From Azospirillum endophyticum (GTDB taxonomy: Bacteria; Pseudomonadota; Alphaproteobacteria; Azospirillales; Azospirillaceae), in contig NZ_JAENHM010000048.1 in assembly GCF_016595245.1 (NCBI RefSeq), forward strand, positions 10,039 through 62,759: a DNA stretch of 52,721 bases. Direction: 5' to 3'. Position numbers and translations under genes: made by a program. Positions 10,186-17,835 of the stretch are shown piece after piece. The stretch's first letter is position 1. Every line of letters begins with the position of its first letter. The notes under the pieces are model-generated. The model saw only the letters and a program-made list of their open reading frames with translations. It did not search any database and had not been told where the DNA came from.

Positions 10186-10764
10186 TTATCGAATCTCCGC
10201 ATTGCGGATGGCATCGTCGATCCGGCCCAGCGTCTCGGCACAGGATTCGTCGCCGTCCATCAGGTCGGGCAGCGCAAAGCTGAACATGGCGACCGCAGCG
10301 ACACCCTTGGCCGGGATTGCGGCAGGGGTCGGGACGCCGTCCACCGCCCCGCTCCCGTCGGCCGCCGGGCGTTCCGCTCCGATCAGCCACAGATAATGGG
10401 TTTCGGCCCGGCCATCCTCTTGCGTCCGCATCATCGCCTGGGCGATCACCGCGCCGTCGGCCCTGGTCTCCACGGTCCGGTCGCCCGCCCGCGGATCCTG
10501 TGGCCGGACGAAGCGCAGAGCCATCTCCTGCAGGGTGGCGGCGGTACCGCCGGAGTCCGGGCGGGGAACCACGCGGTCGGTGACCAGCCGCAGCACGCCG
10601 GCCGCCGGCGGCGGTGGCCGGAAGCTGCCCACCGGCTGCCCTTCATGCTCCTCCACATCGACCGTCCAGCCGCCCGGCAGCCGGAAGCGCACCGTATCGG
10701 CCCAGCCGATGTCGGAACCCTGCCCGTTCCCCTGTCCGTCCGGTGAATACGTCTCGTCGGCCAT
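10186..10764 (-). CDS. hypothetical protein
   Basis: 192 aa without signal peptide or membrane span. A beta-rich core begins with a VRFRLPGGWTVDVEEHEGQPV-type segment (about 20-40), followed by a Pro-rich turn and alternating strands. The C-terminus is acidic and contains one Cys. Start ATG 10762-10764 was chosen; the 27 extra codons upstream look non-coding. I do not recognise the family. The neighbour on the same strand, 184 nt upstream, is a deacetylase homolog, but operon membership is uncertain. Codon use is typical of the window, so it is likely a real gene. Confidence 0.6.
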   Translation of the reverse strand: MADETYSPDGQGNGQGSDIGWADTVRFRLPGGWTVDVEEHEGQPVGSFRPPPPAAGVLRLVTDRVVPRPDSGGTAATLQEMALRFVRPQDPRAGDRTVETRADGAVIAQAMMRTQEDGRAETHYLWLIGAERPAADGSGAVDGVPTPAAIPAKGVAAVAMFSFALPDLMDGDESCAETLGRIDDAIRNAEIR

Positions 10765-10948
10765 CGCCCGCTCCCGAAGATTGCGGCGCGCCCTGCAACG
10801 GCACGCCGGGTCCGGCACCATAGGCGGCGTGGTCCCGCCCGCCAATGCCTATGGACCCCGAAGCCCGTCGATCGGACTGGTTGATCAGACCGGGCGGTCG
10901 GGTTTGGGCCATCGGGTCGGGGCCGGCCGGGACTGCCGCTGCCGGCCG

Positions 10949-12001
10949 TTATTCCGGGATCAGGAACTGGACGCCAAGCCAGCGCCAGCGCCCGTCGGCG
11001 GCCGGCAGCGTGCAGTTGACGCGGGCCCGGCCCGGCGGGAAGGGATCCTTGATGCGGACTTCCACCCGATCCTCGGCGATGCGTTCCAGCGCGGTGCGGC
11101 CCTGGCCGGTGGCGAAGCAGGCCAGCTTGGAGCTGTCGCCCACCCCGTCGGCGATGGTGAAGCCCAGCGGCGGCGGATTGACGGTGACCAGCGGATCGTC
11201 GGGCGTCAGGTCCGACACCGGCAGGGGCAGCGCGTTGGCCGCCAGTTCGAAGCGGTCGGCGCTGCCGTAGGTCTCGTTCATGACGAAGCGCGGCAGGCTC
11301 CACGGATCGGCCTGCGGGTGCAGGACCCCCGATTGCTGGCCGAAGGCCGCGGTGAAGCCCTGGTCGACCACCAGCTGCCGCACGGCCAGCGAATATTCCC
11401 CCTGCGGATAGGCCAAGACCGCCGGGCGCCGACCCAGCTCCGTCTGGAAGCGGTCGGACATCCGCCGCAGGTCGGCCGCCACCTGGTCCGGGCTGCGCGC
11501 CAGCATCGACTGGGTGGAGGTGCCGAGCGCCCCGATGGTGACGCCGGCCGCCGCCAGCTGCCGGATCTCGCTCCAGGTCATGTGGGCGGGGGACCCGCGG
11601 TCCACCGCGTCGGTGGCGACGAACAGGGTGAAGGGCAGGCCCGCCGCCTTCAGCCGCGGCCAGGCCTCGGTGTAGGCGGAGCGGCTGGCCTCGTCGATGG
11701 TGATCGCCACCGTACGGTCGGGCAGCGGCTTGCCGGTGCGCAGGGCATCCAGAATCGTCGGCAGCGGCAGGACCTGGTATTCGCCGTCGGTCAACTCGTC
11801 CAGATGGGCTTCGAACTGGTCGATGCGGATGCTGATCGAGGGGTTCTGGTCTTCGCCGAAACGGTCATAGGCGAAGACCACCGCGCTGGCGCCCGGCGGA
11901 GAGGTGGATTCGGCGGCGGCGGGCCGGGATGCCGGCGCGAGCGCGGTCCAGGCGGACAGCGCGGCGGCGGCGAGTACCGTGACGGCACGACGGAACGACA
12001 T
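10949..12001 (-). CDS. NodB-like polysaccharide deacetylase homolog, metal site lost
   Basis: 350 aa with a Sec-type signal (about 1-31), so periplasmic or exported. The fold matches the PgaB/NodB deacetylase family: an N-terminal VVFAYDRFGE block, the first catalytic block AITIDEA (99-105), the second block IGALGTSTQSM (156-166) and the third block AYPQGEY (197-203). Active enzymes have Asp-Asp in block 1 and two metal-binding His in block 2. Here block 1 is Asp-Glu and both His positions are Thr and Ser. The protein is therefore probably a pseudo-enzyme, perhaps a glycan-binding or regulatory subunit. The C-terminal 80 residues form an extra domain. Start ATG 11999-12001. Confidence 0.75.
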   Translation of the reverse strand: MSFRRAVTVLAAAALSAWTALAPASRPAAAESTSPPGASAVVFAYDRFGEDQNPSISIRIDQFEAHLDELTDGEYQVLPLPTILDALRTGKPLPDRTVAITIDEASRSAYTEAWPRLKAAGLPFTLFVATDAVDRGSPAHMTWSEIRQLAAAGVTIGALGTSTQSMLARSPDQVAADLRRMSDRFQTELGRRPAVLAYPQGEYSLAVRQLVVDQGFTAAFGQQSGVLHPQADPWSLPRFVMNETYGSADRFELAANALPLPVSDLTPDDPLVTVNPPPLGFTIADGVGDSSKLACFATGQGRTALERIAEDRVEVRIKDPFPPGRARVNCTLPAADGRWRWLGVQFLIPE

Positions 12002-12223
12002 GGCGCCCTTGCGGAAAACGCTGATCGGGGCGACCTCCGCCCCAACGCAAAGGGTGTGCCACAATCTCCGTCCCGCGAACAAGCGCCGACCGCCGCTTTC
12101 CCACAGAGGGCAGCGATGCGGTGCGCGCGTGCAACAATGGAACGCCTCCGCCGCAACGCAAGCGCTGATATAGGGCGGCGGCCGTCCGCCGCCCGATCCC
12201 TACATCGGTGGGCTTACACCAAT

Positions 12224-12260
12224 GCCGAAAAGTTCCGACCTTTGGTCGGCACTTTCCGGC
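12224..12260. repeat. 17-bp hairpin containing GCCGAAAAGT
   Basis: Arms 12224-12240 and 12244-12260 pair over 17 positions with two mismatches and a TTT loop. The outer word GCCGAAAAGT is shared with the hairpin at 12339-12374. It lies in the 374-nt gap between the dipeptidase and deacetylase genes, where no ORF is credible. Confidence 0.6.
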
Positions 12261-12338
12261 CCCTCAGACGCCGGGCGGCCCACTTCCGCGGGCCTTGGCT
12301 TCGCGGGCATGTGCCCGCGCGGCCGCAGTCGCGGCCGT

Positions 12339-12374
12339 ACCAGAGCCGAAAAGTCGAAACTTTTCGGCTCTGGT
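12339..12374. repeat. perfect 16-bp hairpin with CGAA tetraloop
   Basis: ACCAGAGCCGAAAAGT (12339-12354) pairs perfectly with 12359-12374 across a CGAA loop. It sits one base beyond the dipeptidase stop, so it may end or protect that transcript, although no U-tract follows on the minus strand. Two smaller GC hairpins (about 12302-12319 and 12320-12336) lie between it and the 12224 hairpin. Confidence 0.65.
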
Positions 12375-12375
12375 C

Positions 12376-12972
12376 TTACATCAGCCTGCCGCCGGCTGCC
12401 GCATCGGTCAGCAGCGGGTAGCGATCGGCATCCGGCAGCTGGTAGTGCCACCATTCCGACCGGTAATGCTCCCATCCGGCGCCGGCCATCACGCCGAGCA
12501 GCAGGGCGCGGTTGCGCTGCTGCTCGGCGGTCAGGTCGCTGCGTCCGTGGTGCGACCGCTCGGTCATCTCGTCGAAGCCGGTGCCCATGTCCAGCGGCCG
12601 GCCCGCGCCATCCACCAGCGTCAGGTCGATCGCCACGCCGCGGGTATGGTTGGAGCCCTGCCGCGGGTCGGCGATGTAGGTCGGATCGGAAAAGGCGTGC
12701 CAAAGCCTCCATTGCGCCTCCGCCGGACGGAAGGCATCGTACACGCGCAGCCGGCAGCCGATGCCGCGGGCCAGCCGGATGGCATCGCCGAGCCGGCGGG
12801 CGGCGTCGGGGTGAAGCAGGCAGACCGCCGAGCGGTAGATCGGTGCGCCCGACAGGTTGTCGGCGGTGGCGTACAGAAGCTCCAGGTCGATGTCGAAGGC
12901 CGGAGGCGTGATCTCGGTCAGCATGAAATGGACAACCGTCGGCGTTTGGGGAGGACGATGGTCCTCTAGCAT
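12376..12972 (-). CDS. D-alanyl-D-alanine dipeptidase, VanX/DdpX type
   Basis: 198 aa zinc dipeptidase of peptidase family M15D, close to E. coli DdpX in length. It would cleave D-Ala-D-Ala released in cell-wall turnover. Key residues align with VanX: Arg82 (AFRPAEAQ), His109 and Asp116 (SNHTRGVAID), and Glu173 and His176 (SEWWH). No signal peptide, so it is cytoplasmic like DdpX and VanX. Start at ATG 12972; ATG 12993 or 12924 are alternatives and none has a strong ribosome site. It is divergent from tsaB and single, with no VanH/VanA partner nearby, so peptidoglycan recycling is more likely than glycopeptide resistance. Confidence 0.87.
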   Translation of the reverse strand: MLEDHRPPQTPTVVHFMLTEITPPAFDIDLELLYATADNLSGAPIYRSAVCLLHPDAARRLGDAIRLARGIGCRLRVYDAFRPAEAQWRLWHAFSDPTYIADPRQGSNHTRGVAIDLTLVDGAGRPLDMGTGFDEMTERSHHGRSDLTAEQQRNRALLLGVMAGAGWEHYRSEWWHYQLPDADRYPLLTDAAAGGRLM

Positions 12973-13143
12973 GGCCTTGCCGCCATCTGCCATGCTCGCG
13001 GATCTGCCATGCCCGTGCAGGCCGCCCCTTCCCCGGGACCGATGTCGGCATGGACAATCGAAGACCGGGGCAATCCAGGGAATGCCGCCTTGCGTATCAA
13101 AGATCGGCCGTCGGCGGAAGGCCGCGGCCAGGAAGGTGGAGTG

Positions 13144-13893
13144 ATGAAGGTTCTGGGTCTGGATACGGCGACCTCCGGCTGTTCCGCTGCGGTGTGGGAG
13201 GGATCGGCCGGGCAGGCGGGCGCGGGCAAGGCGGATGGCGTGCGTGTGACCGTCAAGCGCAGTCCGCCGATGGCGCGCGGTCAGGCCGAGGTGCTGGTGC
13301 CGCTGGCGCAGGAGGTGCTGGCCGAGGCCGGCGTCGGTTTCGCCGATCTCGACCGGATCGCCGTCACCGTCGGGCCGGGTGCCTTCACCGGGCTGCGCAT
13401 CGCGCTGGCCGCCGCGCGCGGCATCGCCGTCGCCCGGGGCCTGCCGGTGGTCGGCATCACCAGCTTCGACGCCATCGCCCATGGCGTGCCGGAAGCCGAG
13501 CGTGCCGGCCGCTCCCTTCTGGTCGCCGTCGACAGCCGGCGGGCCGAGCCGTTCCTGCAACTGTATGACGCGGCGCTGGTCCGCGTCGGCGACCCGGCGA
13601 TGCCCGATCCGGCGGCGATCCCCGGCTGGCTCGACGCCCTGTGCCCGCCCGGACCGCTGCTGCTGGCGGGCGACGCGGCGGCGGCGCTGGTCCCGCTGCT
13701 CGCCGGGAGGGGCGATCTCACGGTGGCGGCCGGCGACGGACTGCCGGATGCCGCCGTGGTTGCGGCGTTGGGAGCCGCCCGTCCCGCCGGCCTGCCGGTC
13801 GACCCCTTCTATCTCCGTCCGCCCGACGTCACCCTGCCGAAGGCCGCGGTGGCCGGACCGGGGCGCAAGTCGGCTGCGGGCACCGCGGCATGA
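13144..13893 (+). CDS. tsaB: tRNA threonylcarbamoyladenosine biosynthesis protein TsaB
   Basis: 249 aa ASKHA-fold protein that dimerises with TsaD for the t6A37 modification of ANN-decoding tRNAs. Family marks are the N-terminal LGLDTATSGCSAAV, the RGQAEVLVPL segment that replaces RHSE, and GPGAFTGLRI around residue 78. Start ATG 13144, preceded by AGGAAGGTGGAG. Its TGA overlaps the start of rimI (ATGA at 13890-13893), so the two are translationally coupled, a common arrangement. Confidence 0.93.
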   Translation: MKVLGLDTATSGCSAAVWEGSAGQAGAGKADGVRVTVKRSPPMARGQAEVLVPLAQEVLAEAGVGFADLDRIAVTVGPGAFTGLRIALAAARGIAVARGLPVVGITSFDAIAHGVPEAERAGRSLLVAVDSRRAEPFLQLYDAALVRVGDPAMPDPAAIPGWLDALCPPGPLLLAGDAAAALVPLLAGRGDLTVAAGDGLPDAAVVAALGAARPAGLPVDPFYLRPPDVTLPKAAVAGPGRKSAAGTAA

Positions 13894-14360
13894 CCGCAGC
13901 GGCCATCCGCCTCCACCCCGCCGGTCCGCTGGAGGCCGGGGTGGTTGCGGCCCTCCAGCAGGCCTGTTTCCCCGACGATCCGTGGGACGAGGCGTCGATC
14001 GCCACCTTGAGCAGCCCGCCGGCCGGCTTGGTCGTCATCGCGCTCGATGCGCTGGACCAGCCGGTCGGCTTCGTCATGGCCCGCGTCGCGGCGGAGGATG
14101 CGGAGATCCTGGCCATCGGCGTGCTGCCGCAGGCGCGCCGCGGCGGTATCGGCCGCCTGCTGGTCGAGGCCGCAGTCGGCGGATCGCGTGACCTGGGTGC
14201 GACTGCGCTGTTTCTTGAAGTCGCCGAAGATAATCCGGCGGCATGGACTCTATACAAGGCCAGCGGCTTTTTTTCCGTCGGGCGCCGCCCCGGATACTAC
14301 AAACGGGCCGACGGCCGGGTCGCGGCGCTTGTTCTGCGCCGCAATCTGGAGGGAGCATAG
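13890..14360 (+). CDS. rimI: ribosomal-protein-alanine N-acetyltransferase RimI
   Basis: 156 aa GNAT acetyltransferase. The acetyl-CoA binding block is VLPQARRGGIGRLLVEAA (about 87-104), an R/Q-x-x-G-x-G/A type motif. The LEVAEDNPAAWTLYKASGF segment that follows is characteristic of RimI. It acetylates the N-terminal Ala of S18 in E. coli. Coupled to tsaB by a 4-base overlap; ends 3 nt before the convergent TusA-like gene. Confidence 0.9.
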   Translation: MTAAAIRLHPAGPLEAGVVAALQQACFPDDPWDEASIATLSSPPAGLVVIALDALDQPVGFVMARVAAEDAEILAIGVLPQARRGGIGRLLVEAAVGGSRDLGATALFLEVAEDNPAAWTLYKASGFFSVGRRPGYYKRADGRVAALVLRRNLEGA

Positions 14361-14363
14361 GGG

Positions 14364-14618
14364 TTAATTTTTCCGCACCATCAGGCGGTGGACTCCCTCC
14401 GGCTCATCCATTCGTTCGGGGCGGACAGACAGAATGCTGTGCCCCAACTCCATCAAGGATCGTGGAACGTTTTCCAAGGGTTCGCCGGCATTCAGCCGGA
14501 CTTCGAGGGTCTGGCCCGCGTCCATCCGCTCCACCATCAACTTGGTCTTGACGAAGGTTAACGGACAAACCTGCGAGGTGATGTCGAGAAACAAGTCTGC
14601 GGAGATTTTTTCGGTCAC
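14364..14618 (-). CDS. TusA/SirA-like sulfur carrier protein
   Basis: 84 aa, the family size. The N-terminal sequence ITSQVCPLTFVKTKL places Cys18 in the CPxP-like active motif, here CPLT, so the usual second Pro is Thr. The family carries persulfide sulfur to tRNA thiolation, molybdenum cofactor synthesis or other acceptors. Whether this paralog is the TusA of mnm5s2U synthesis cannot be told from the sequence. Transcribed away from mucR across an 89-nt divergent region. Confidence 0.82.
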   Translation of the reverse strand: MTEKISADLFLDITSQVCPLTFVKTKLMVERMDAGQTLEVRLNAGEPLENVPRSLMELGHSILSVRPERMDEPEGVHRLMVRKN

Positions 14619-14647
14619 CGATTCCTCTTTGCGCCAAAGGATGGATA

Positions 14648-14676
14648 TTGCACGATGCAGAAAACCTCTTTATATG
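14648..14676 (+). promoter_or_regulatory. predicted mucR promoter
   Basis: TTGCAC (14648-14653), 17 nt, TATATG (14671-14676), placing transcription start near 14683, 25 nt ahead of the mucR ATG. The region is AT-rich for this genome, as MucR/Ros binding sites usually are, so autoregulation is plausible. Confidence 0.6.
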
Positions 14677-14707
14677 GTGAGGTACGAATGCCGCGGAGCA
14701 AGCTTAC

Positions 14708-15121
14708 ATGAGCAACGGGTCCCCTTCCAACGCGCTGTTGTCTCTGACCACGGAGATCGTGGCGGCGCATGTCTCCAACAATACAGTCTCGCTGACCGAT
14801 CTTCCGACATTGATCGAACAGGTCTACAAGTCGCTGGCCAACGTCGGCACCGAGCCGGTGGTGGCGGAGGAGCGGCCGCAGCCCGCCGTGCCGATCAAGA
14901 AGTCGGTCACGCCGGACTATATTGTTTGCCTGGAAGACGGCAAGAAGCTGAAGATGCTGAAGCGCCATCTCAAGACGGCGTACAATATGACTCCAGAAGA
15001 ATATCGTGACCGCTGGAGCCTGCCGACCGACTACCCGATGGTCGCGCCGAACTACGCCCGCCAGCGCAGCTCGCTGGCCAAGCAGATCGGTCTCGGCACC
15101 CGCGCCCGCCGCGGCGCCTGA
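14708..15121 (+). CDS. mucR: MucR/Ros family transcriptional regulator
   Basis: 137 aa regulator of the Ros/MucR family, an H-NS-like DNA binder that controls exopolysaccharide, motility and surface genes in alphaproteobacteria. An N-terminal oligomerisation helix region (about 8-45) is followed by a linker and the DNA-binding core YIVCLEDGKKLKMLKRHL (71-88). In Ros the zinc ligands are Cys-Cys-His-His. Here only Cys74 and His87 are retained, and the second Cys position is Asp77. This fits zinc-independent or altered members of the family. A good promoter lies upstream. Confidence 0.92.
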   Translation: MSNGSPSNALLSLTTEIVAAHVSNNTVSLTDLPTLIEQVYKSLANVGTEPVVAEERPQPAVPIKKSVTPDYIVCLEDGKKLKMLKRHLKTAYNMTPEEYRDRWSLPTDYPMVAPNYARQRSSLAKQIGLGTRARRGA

Positions 15122-15435
15122 GGAACGGGGTGTCCGCAGGGCGGACCGGCGCCGTGACGCCGCCGCCCCTGCCCGCCCTCCCATTTCCCAGCCCCGTCCT
15201 CACCGATGGCGGCTGGCGGACCATTGTCCAGAAGCCGGGCTTCCAAAATCGGGCTGCCCGGATCCCTGCGGATGTCGGCTGACGGCGCGCTACGATGTCG
15301 GTTGACCGGCAACCGGCGGATCGTGTTATGCCTTGTGGTGCGTGCGACGCTGCCCGTCCCGACCCGGCCGCCGTGGCTTGGCGGCGGCAGGCCGGCGCGG
15401 CGCACAGTTCCGAACCATCGCAGCGGACCGTCGAC
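15122..15435. other. gap between mucR and olsB
   Basis: 314 nt. A 6-bp hairpin GTCCGC/GCGGAC at 15132-15146 lies just after mucR, without a U-tract. The olsB reading frame is open from ATG 15295, but residues encoded before 15436 are Ala/Arg/Pro-rich and not family-like. No separate gene is seen. Confidence 0.45.
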
Positions 15436-16383
15436 ATGGCTGATGCAAGCTTGGACCAGCCGGGCATGACCCGGACTAGCCCGGAGCGTCGCGAGGCGTC
15501 CTTACCGGACGCAGCCGGCTTCGATGGGGCCGGCGCCGATCGGGTGACCGGTGACCAGATGACCGGCGATCAAGTGACTGGCGACAAGGTGATGGACGGC
15601 ATCCGGCTGGGTACGCTCGAGGTGCGGCTGGCCCGGTCGGCGGCGGAGGTCGACTGGGCGCAGGCGCTGCGCTACCGCGTCTTCTATGAAGAGATGGCCG
15701 CGGTTCCTTCTGCCGCCATGCAGGTCCAGGGCCGTGATTTCGACGAGTATGACGGTGTCGCCGACCATCTGCTGGTCATCGACCATGCCCGCGGCAATGG
15801 TCCCGACATGGTGGTCGGAACCTATCGCCTGATCCGCCGGCCCGCCGCCGAGAAGGTCGGCCGCTTCTATTCCAGCGACGAATACGACATCGGCCGGCTC
15901 GCCAGCTATCCCGGAGAGGTGCTGGAGCTGGGGCGGTCCTGCGTCGATGCCGGCTACCGGACGCGCGGCAGCATGCAGCTGCTTTGGCAGGGCATCGCCG
16001 CCTATGTGTTCCAATACGACATCGCGCTGATGTTCGGCTGCGCCAGCCTGCCCGGCATCGATCCGGACGCCATGGCGGAGCCGCTGTCCTACCTCTACCA
16101 TCATCATCTGGCCCCGCCGGAGCTGCGGGCGACCGCCCTGCCGGAACGTTTCGTGTCGCTGGACCGGATGGCGAAGGACCGCATCGATCCGAAGCGGGCG
16201 TTGACCATCCTGCCGCCGCTGATCAAGGGCTATCTGCGGCTGGGCGGTTTCATCGGCGACGGCGCGGTGATCGATCACCAGTTCAACACCACCGACGTCT
16301 GCATCGTGGTGAAGACCGACCTGATCACCGACAAGTATTTCAAGCATTACGAACGTCGCAGCCGCGACAGCCAGACCGGCTGA
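15436..16383 (+). CDS. olsB: L-ornithine N-alpha-acyltransferase (lyso-ornithine lipid synthase)
   Basis: 315 aa GNAT-like acyltransferase that transfers a 3-hydroxyacyl chain from acyl-ACP to ornithine, the first step of ornithine lipid synthesis. Family segments are LGTLEVRLA (about 58-66), RYRVFYEEM (79-87), LELGRSCV, LFGCASLPG-like MFGCASLPGIDP, LSYLYHHHLAPPELR and the closing PPLIKGYLRLGGFIGDGAVIDH. The first 53 residues are an unusual extension with VTGDQ/MTGDQ/VTGDK in tandem. The start is uncertain (ATG 15295, 15436 or 15592); 15436 was kept because it gives a family-like length. It is followed after 7 nt by olsA. Ornithine lipids are phosphorus-free membrane lipids often induced by phosphate limitation; no Pho box was confirmed. 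Confidence 0.85.
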   Translation: MADASLDQPGMTRTSPERREASLPDAAGFDGAGADRVTGDQMTGDQVTGDKVMDGIRLGTLEVRLARSAAEVDWAQALRYRVFYEEMAAVPSAAMQVQGRDFDEYDGVADHLLVIDHARGNGPDMVVGTYRLIRRPAAEKVGRFYSSDEYDIGRLASYPGEVLELGRSCVDAGYRTRGSMQLLWQGIAAYVFQYDIALMFGCASLPGIDPDAMAEPLSYLYHHHLAPPELRATALPERFVSLDRMAKDRIDPKRALTILPPLIKGYLRLGGFIGDGAVIDHQFNTTDVCIVVKTDLITDKYFKHYERRSRDSQTG

Positions 16384-16390
16384 GGCGCCC

Positions 16391-17257
16391 ATGACCCGCA
16401 CCGCGCGCGCCCTGGGATCCTCCGCCCGCGGGGCTTTGCGCCTGACCCTGTACCTGCTGTGGACGCTGCTGCTGATCCCGCTGCAGGCGCTGGCGGTGGC
16501 GCGCGGCTGGCGCCTGTGCCGCAGCCTGCCCGCCTTCTATCACCGCGTCTGCACCCGGCTGATGGGGCTGGACGTGGTGGTGCGCGGCGAACGGGCCGCC
16601 GGCGGGCCGGTGCTGTTCGTGTCCAACCACTCCTCCTACTTGGATATCGTGGTTCTGGGGTCGCAAATCCCCGGTTCCTTCATCGCCAAGTCGGAAGTCG
16701 GGAGCTGGCCCTTCTTCGGTCTCCTGGCCCGGCTGCAGCGTACGGTGTTCGTTGAGCGCAAGGCGCGCAGTTCGGTCGACAAGCAGCGCGACGACATCGG
16801 CAGCCGCCTCGATGCCGGCGACAGCCTGGTCCTGTTCCCGGAAGGCACCTCCAGCGACGGCAACCGCACGCTGCCCTTCAAGACCGCCCTGTTCGCCGTC
16901 GCCGCCCGCCGCATCGACGGCCGCCCCTTGACGGTCCAGCCGGTCAGCATCGCCGCCACCCGGCTGGACGGCATCCCGATGGGCTTCGCCTTCCGCCCCT
17001 TCTATGCCTGGTACGGCGACATGGATCTGGCGCCGCACCTCTGGCAGGCTTTCCGCCTGGGCGGCATGACGGTCGAGGTGGAGTTCCACCCGCCGGTGAC
17101 GATCGACGGTTTTTCCAGCCGCAAGGCCCTGGCCGACCATTGCCAGCGCGTGATCGCCGGCGGTGTCGCCCGCGCCATCTCCGGCCGTCCCGCCGCCCCG
17201 CTCCCGACGACGGACGCCGCCCCGCAGGCCGCCGTTCCCACCGCTGCGAGTGCTTGA
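16391..17257 (+). CDS. olsA: lyso-ornithine lipid O-acyltransferase (PlsC family)
   Basis: 288 aa membrane-bound acyltransferase of the 1-acyl-glycerol-3-phosphate acyltransferase family. It has an N-terminal membrane segment (about 17-38), acyl-transfer motif NHSSYLD (79-85) and acceptor-binding motif FPEGTSSDG (149-157). Directly behind olsB, it most likely completes ornithine lipid from lyso-ornithine lipid; a PlsC role in phosphatidic acid synthesis is the alternative. The C-terminal 30 residues are an Ala/Pro-rich tail. The tRNA-Gly promoter starts just after its stop. Confidence 0.85.
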   Translation: MTRTARALGSSARGALRLTLYLLWTLLLIPLQALAVARGWRLCRSLPAFYHRVCTRLMGLDVVVRGERAAGGPVLFVSNHSSYLDIVVLGSQIPGSFIAKSEVGSWPFFGLLARLQRTVFVERKARSSVDKQRDDIGSRLDAGDSLVLFPEGTSSDGNRTLPFKTALFAVAARRIDGRPLTVQPVSIAATRLDGIPMGFAFRPFYAWYGDMDLAPHLWQAFRLGGMTVEVEFHPPVTIDGFSSRKALADHCQRVIAGGVARAISGRPAAPLPTTDAAPQAAVPTAASA

Positions 17258-17265
17258 TTCCGCTC

Positions 17266-17294
17266 TTGTATCCGGCGCGGCAGTCGCCTATAAA
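17266..17294 (+). promoter_or_regulatory. tRNA-Gly promoter
   Basis: TTGTAT (17266-17271), exactly 17 nt, TATAAA (17289-17294); predicted start about 17301, four bases before the mature tRNA 5' end. Confidence 0.7.
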
Positions 17295-17304
17295 CAGCGG
17301 GCGC

Positions 17305-17378
17305 GCGGGTGTAGCTCAATGGTAGAGCAGAAGCTTCCCAAGCTTACGACGAGGGTTCGATTCCCTTCACCCGCTCCA
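17305..17378 (+). tRNA. tRNA-Gly (anticodon CCC)
   Basis: Cloverleaf read by hand. The acceptor stem GCGGGTG pairs with CACCCGC, and the D-stem is GCTC/GAGC. The anticodon loop TTCCCAA gives CCC, which reads GGG. The T-arm is GAGGGTTCGATTCCCTT, and the CCA end is encoded (17376-17378). The top pair of the anticodon stem is mismatched. It closely resembles E. coli tRNA-Gly(CCC). Confidence 0.95.
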
Positions 17379-17568
17379 TCCGCCATGCCGCCTGCCGCGC
17401 TGGCGCTTCCCTTTTGAAAATCCGGTTTTCGAGAACGAGCGGTTCGTGCCGATGGGTGCGGATGGGCGCTCTCTTTTGCGTTTGTGGTTCGCCGATGGCG
17501 CAATTGCCGGGGACGCCGTGATCCTTGAAGCTGCGCGACAGCGTCCCTCAGCCGAAAGGAGCCCGCTT

Positions 17569-17835
17569 ATGCCGCCGATCGAAAGAGCCCGCCGGCTGAG
17601 CCGGTCCCTGCAGGCGCGTTTCCGCATCGACCTGTTCTCCGCCCTGGTGGAGCGCGAGTTCGAACGGCGTTTGGCGGAGGCTATTCTTGACGCCGAACGC
17701 GAGGCCTATCGGCGCGGGCGCGAAGAGGCGCTGGCCGGTCCGGGTGTCGCCAGCCTCGATGTCGATGGCGGGGTCAGTCCATCTCCGCGGTCGGAAGCGG
17801 CGGCACGGCCGGCCGGACGGTCCATGACCATGTGA
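17569..17835 (+). CDS. hypothetical small charged helical protein
   Basis: 88 aa. Residues 1-65 are strongly charged and helical (Arg/Glu-rich, many EREFERR and DAEREAYRRGR-like repeats), suggesting a coiled coil. The tail is Pro/Ala-rich. Start ATG 17569 has AAGGAG 9 nt upstream; an open frame continues upstream to 17446 without a ribosome site. The last 62 bases overlap the 3' end of the convergent zinc-knuckle gene. No family recognised. Confidence 0.55.
   Translation: MPPIERARRLSRSLQARFRIDLFSALVEREFERRLAEAILDAEREAYRRGREEALAGPGVASLDVDGGVSPSPRSEAAARPAGRSMTM

Noticed and set aside
15544..15588. Short tandem repeat considered as a CRISPR or VNTR array
   Set aside because: Only three 15-bp units without spacers, inside a coding frame; it is a coding repeat.
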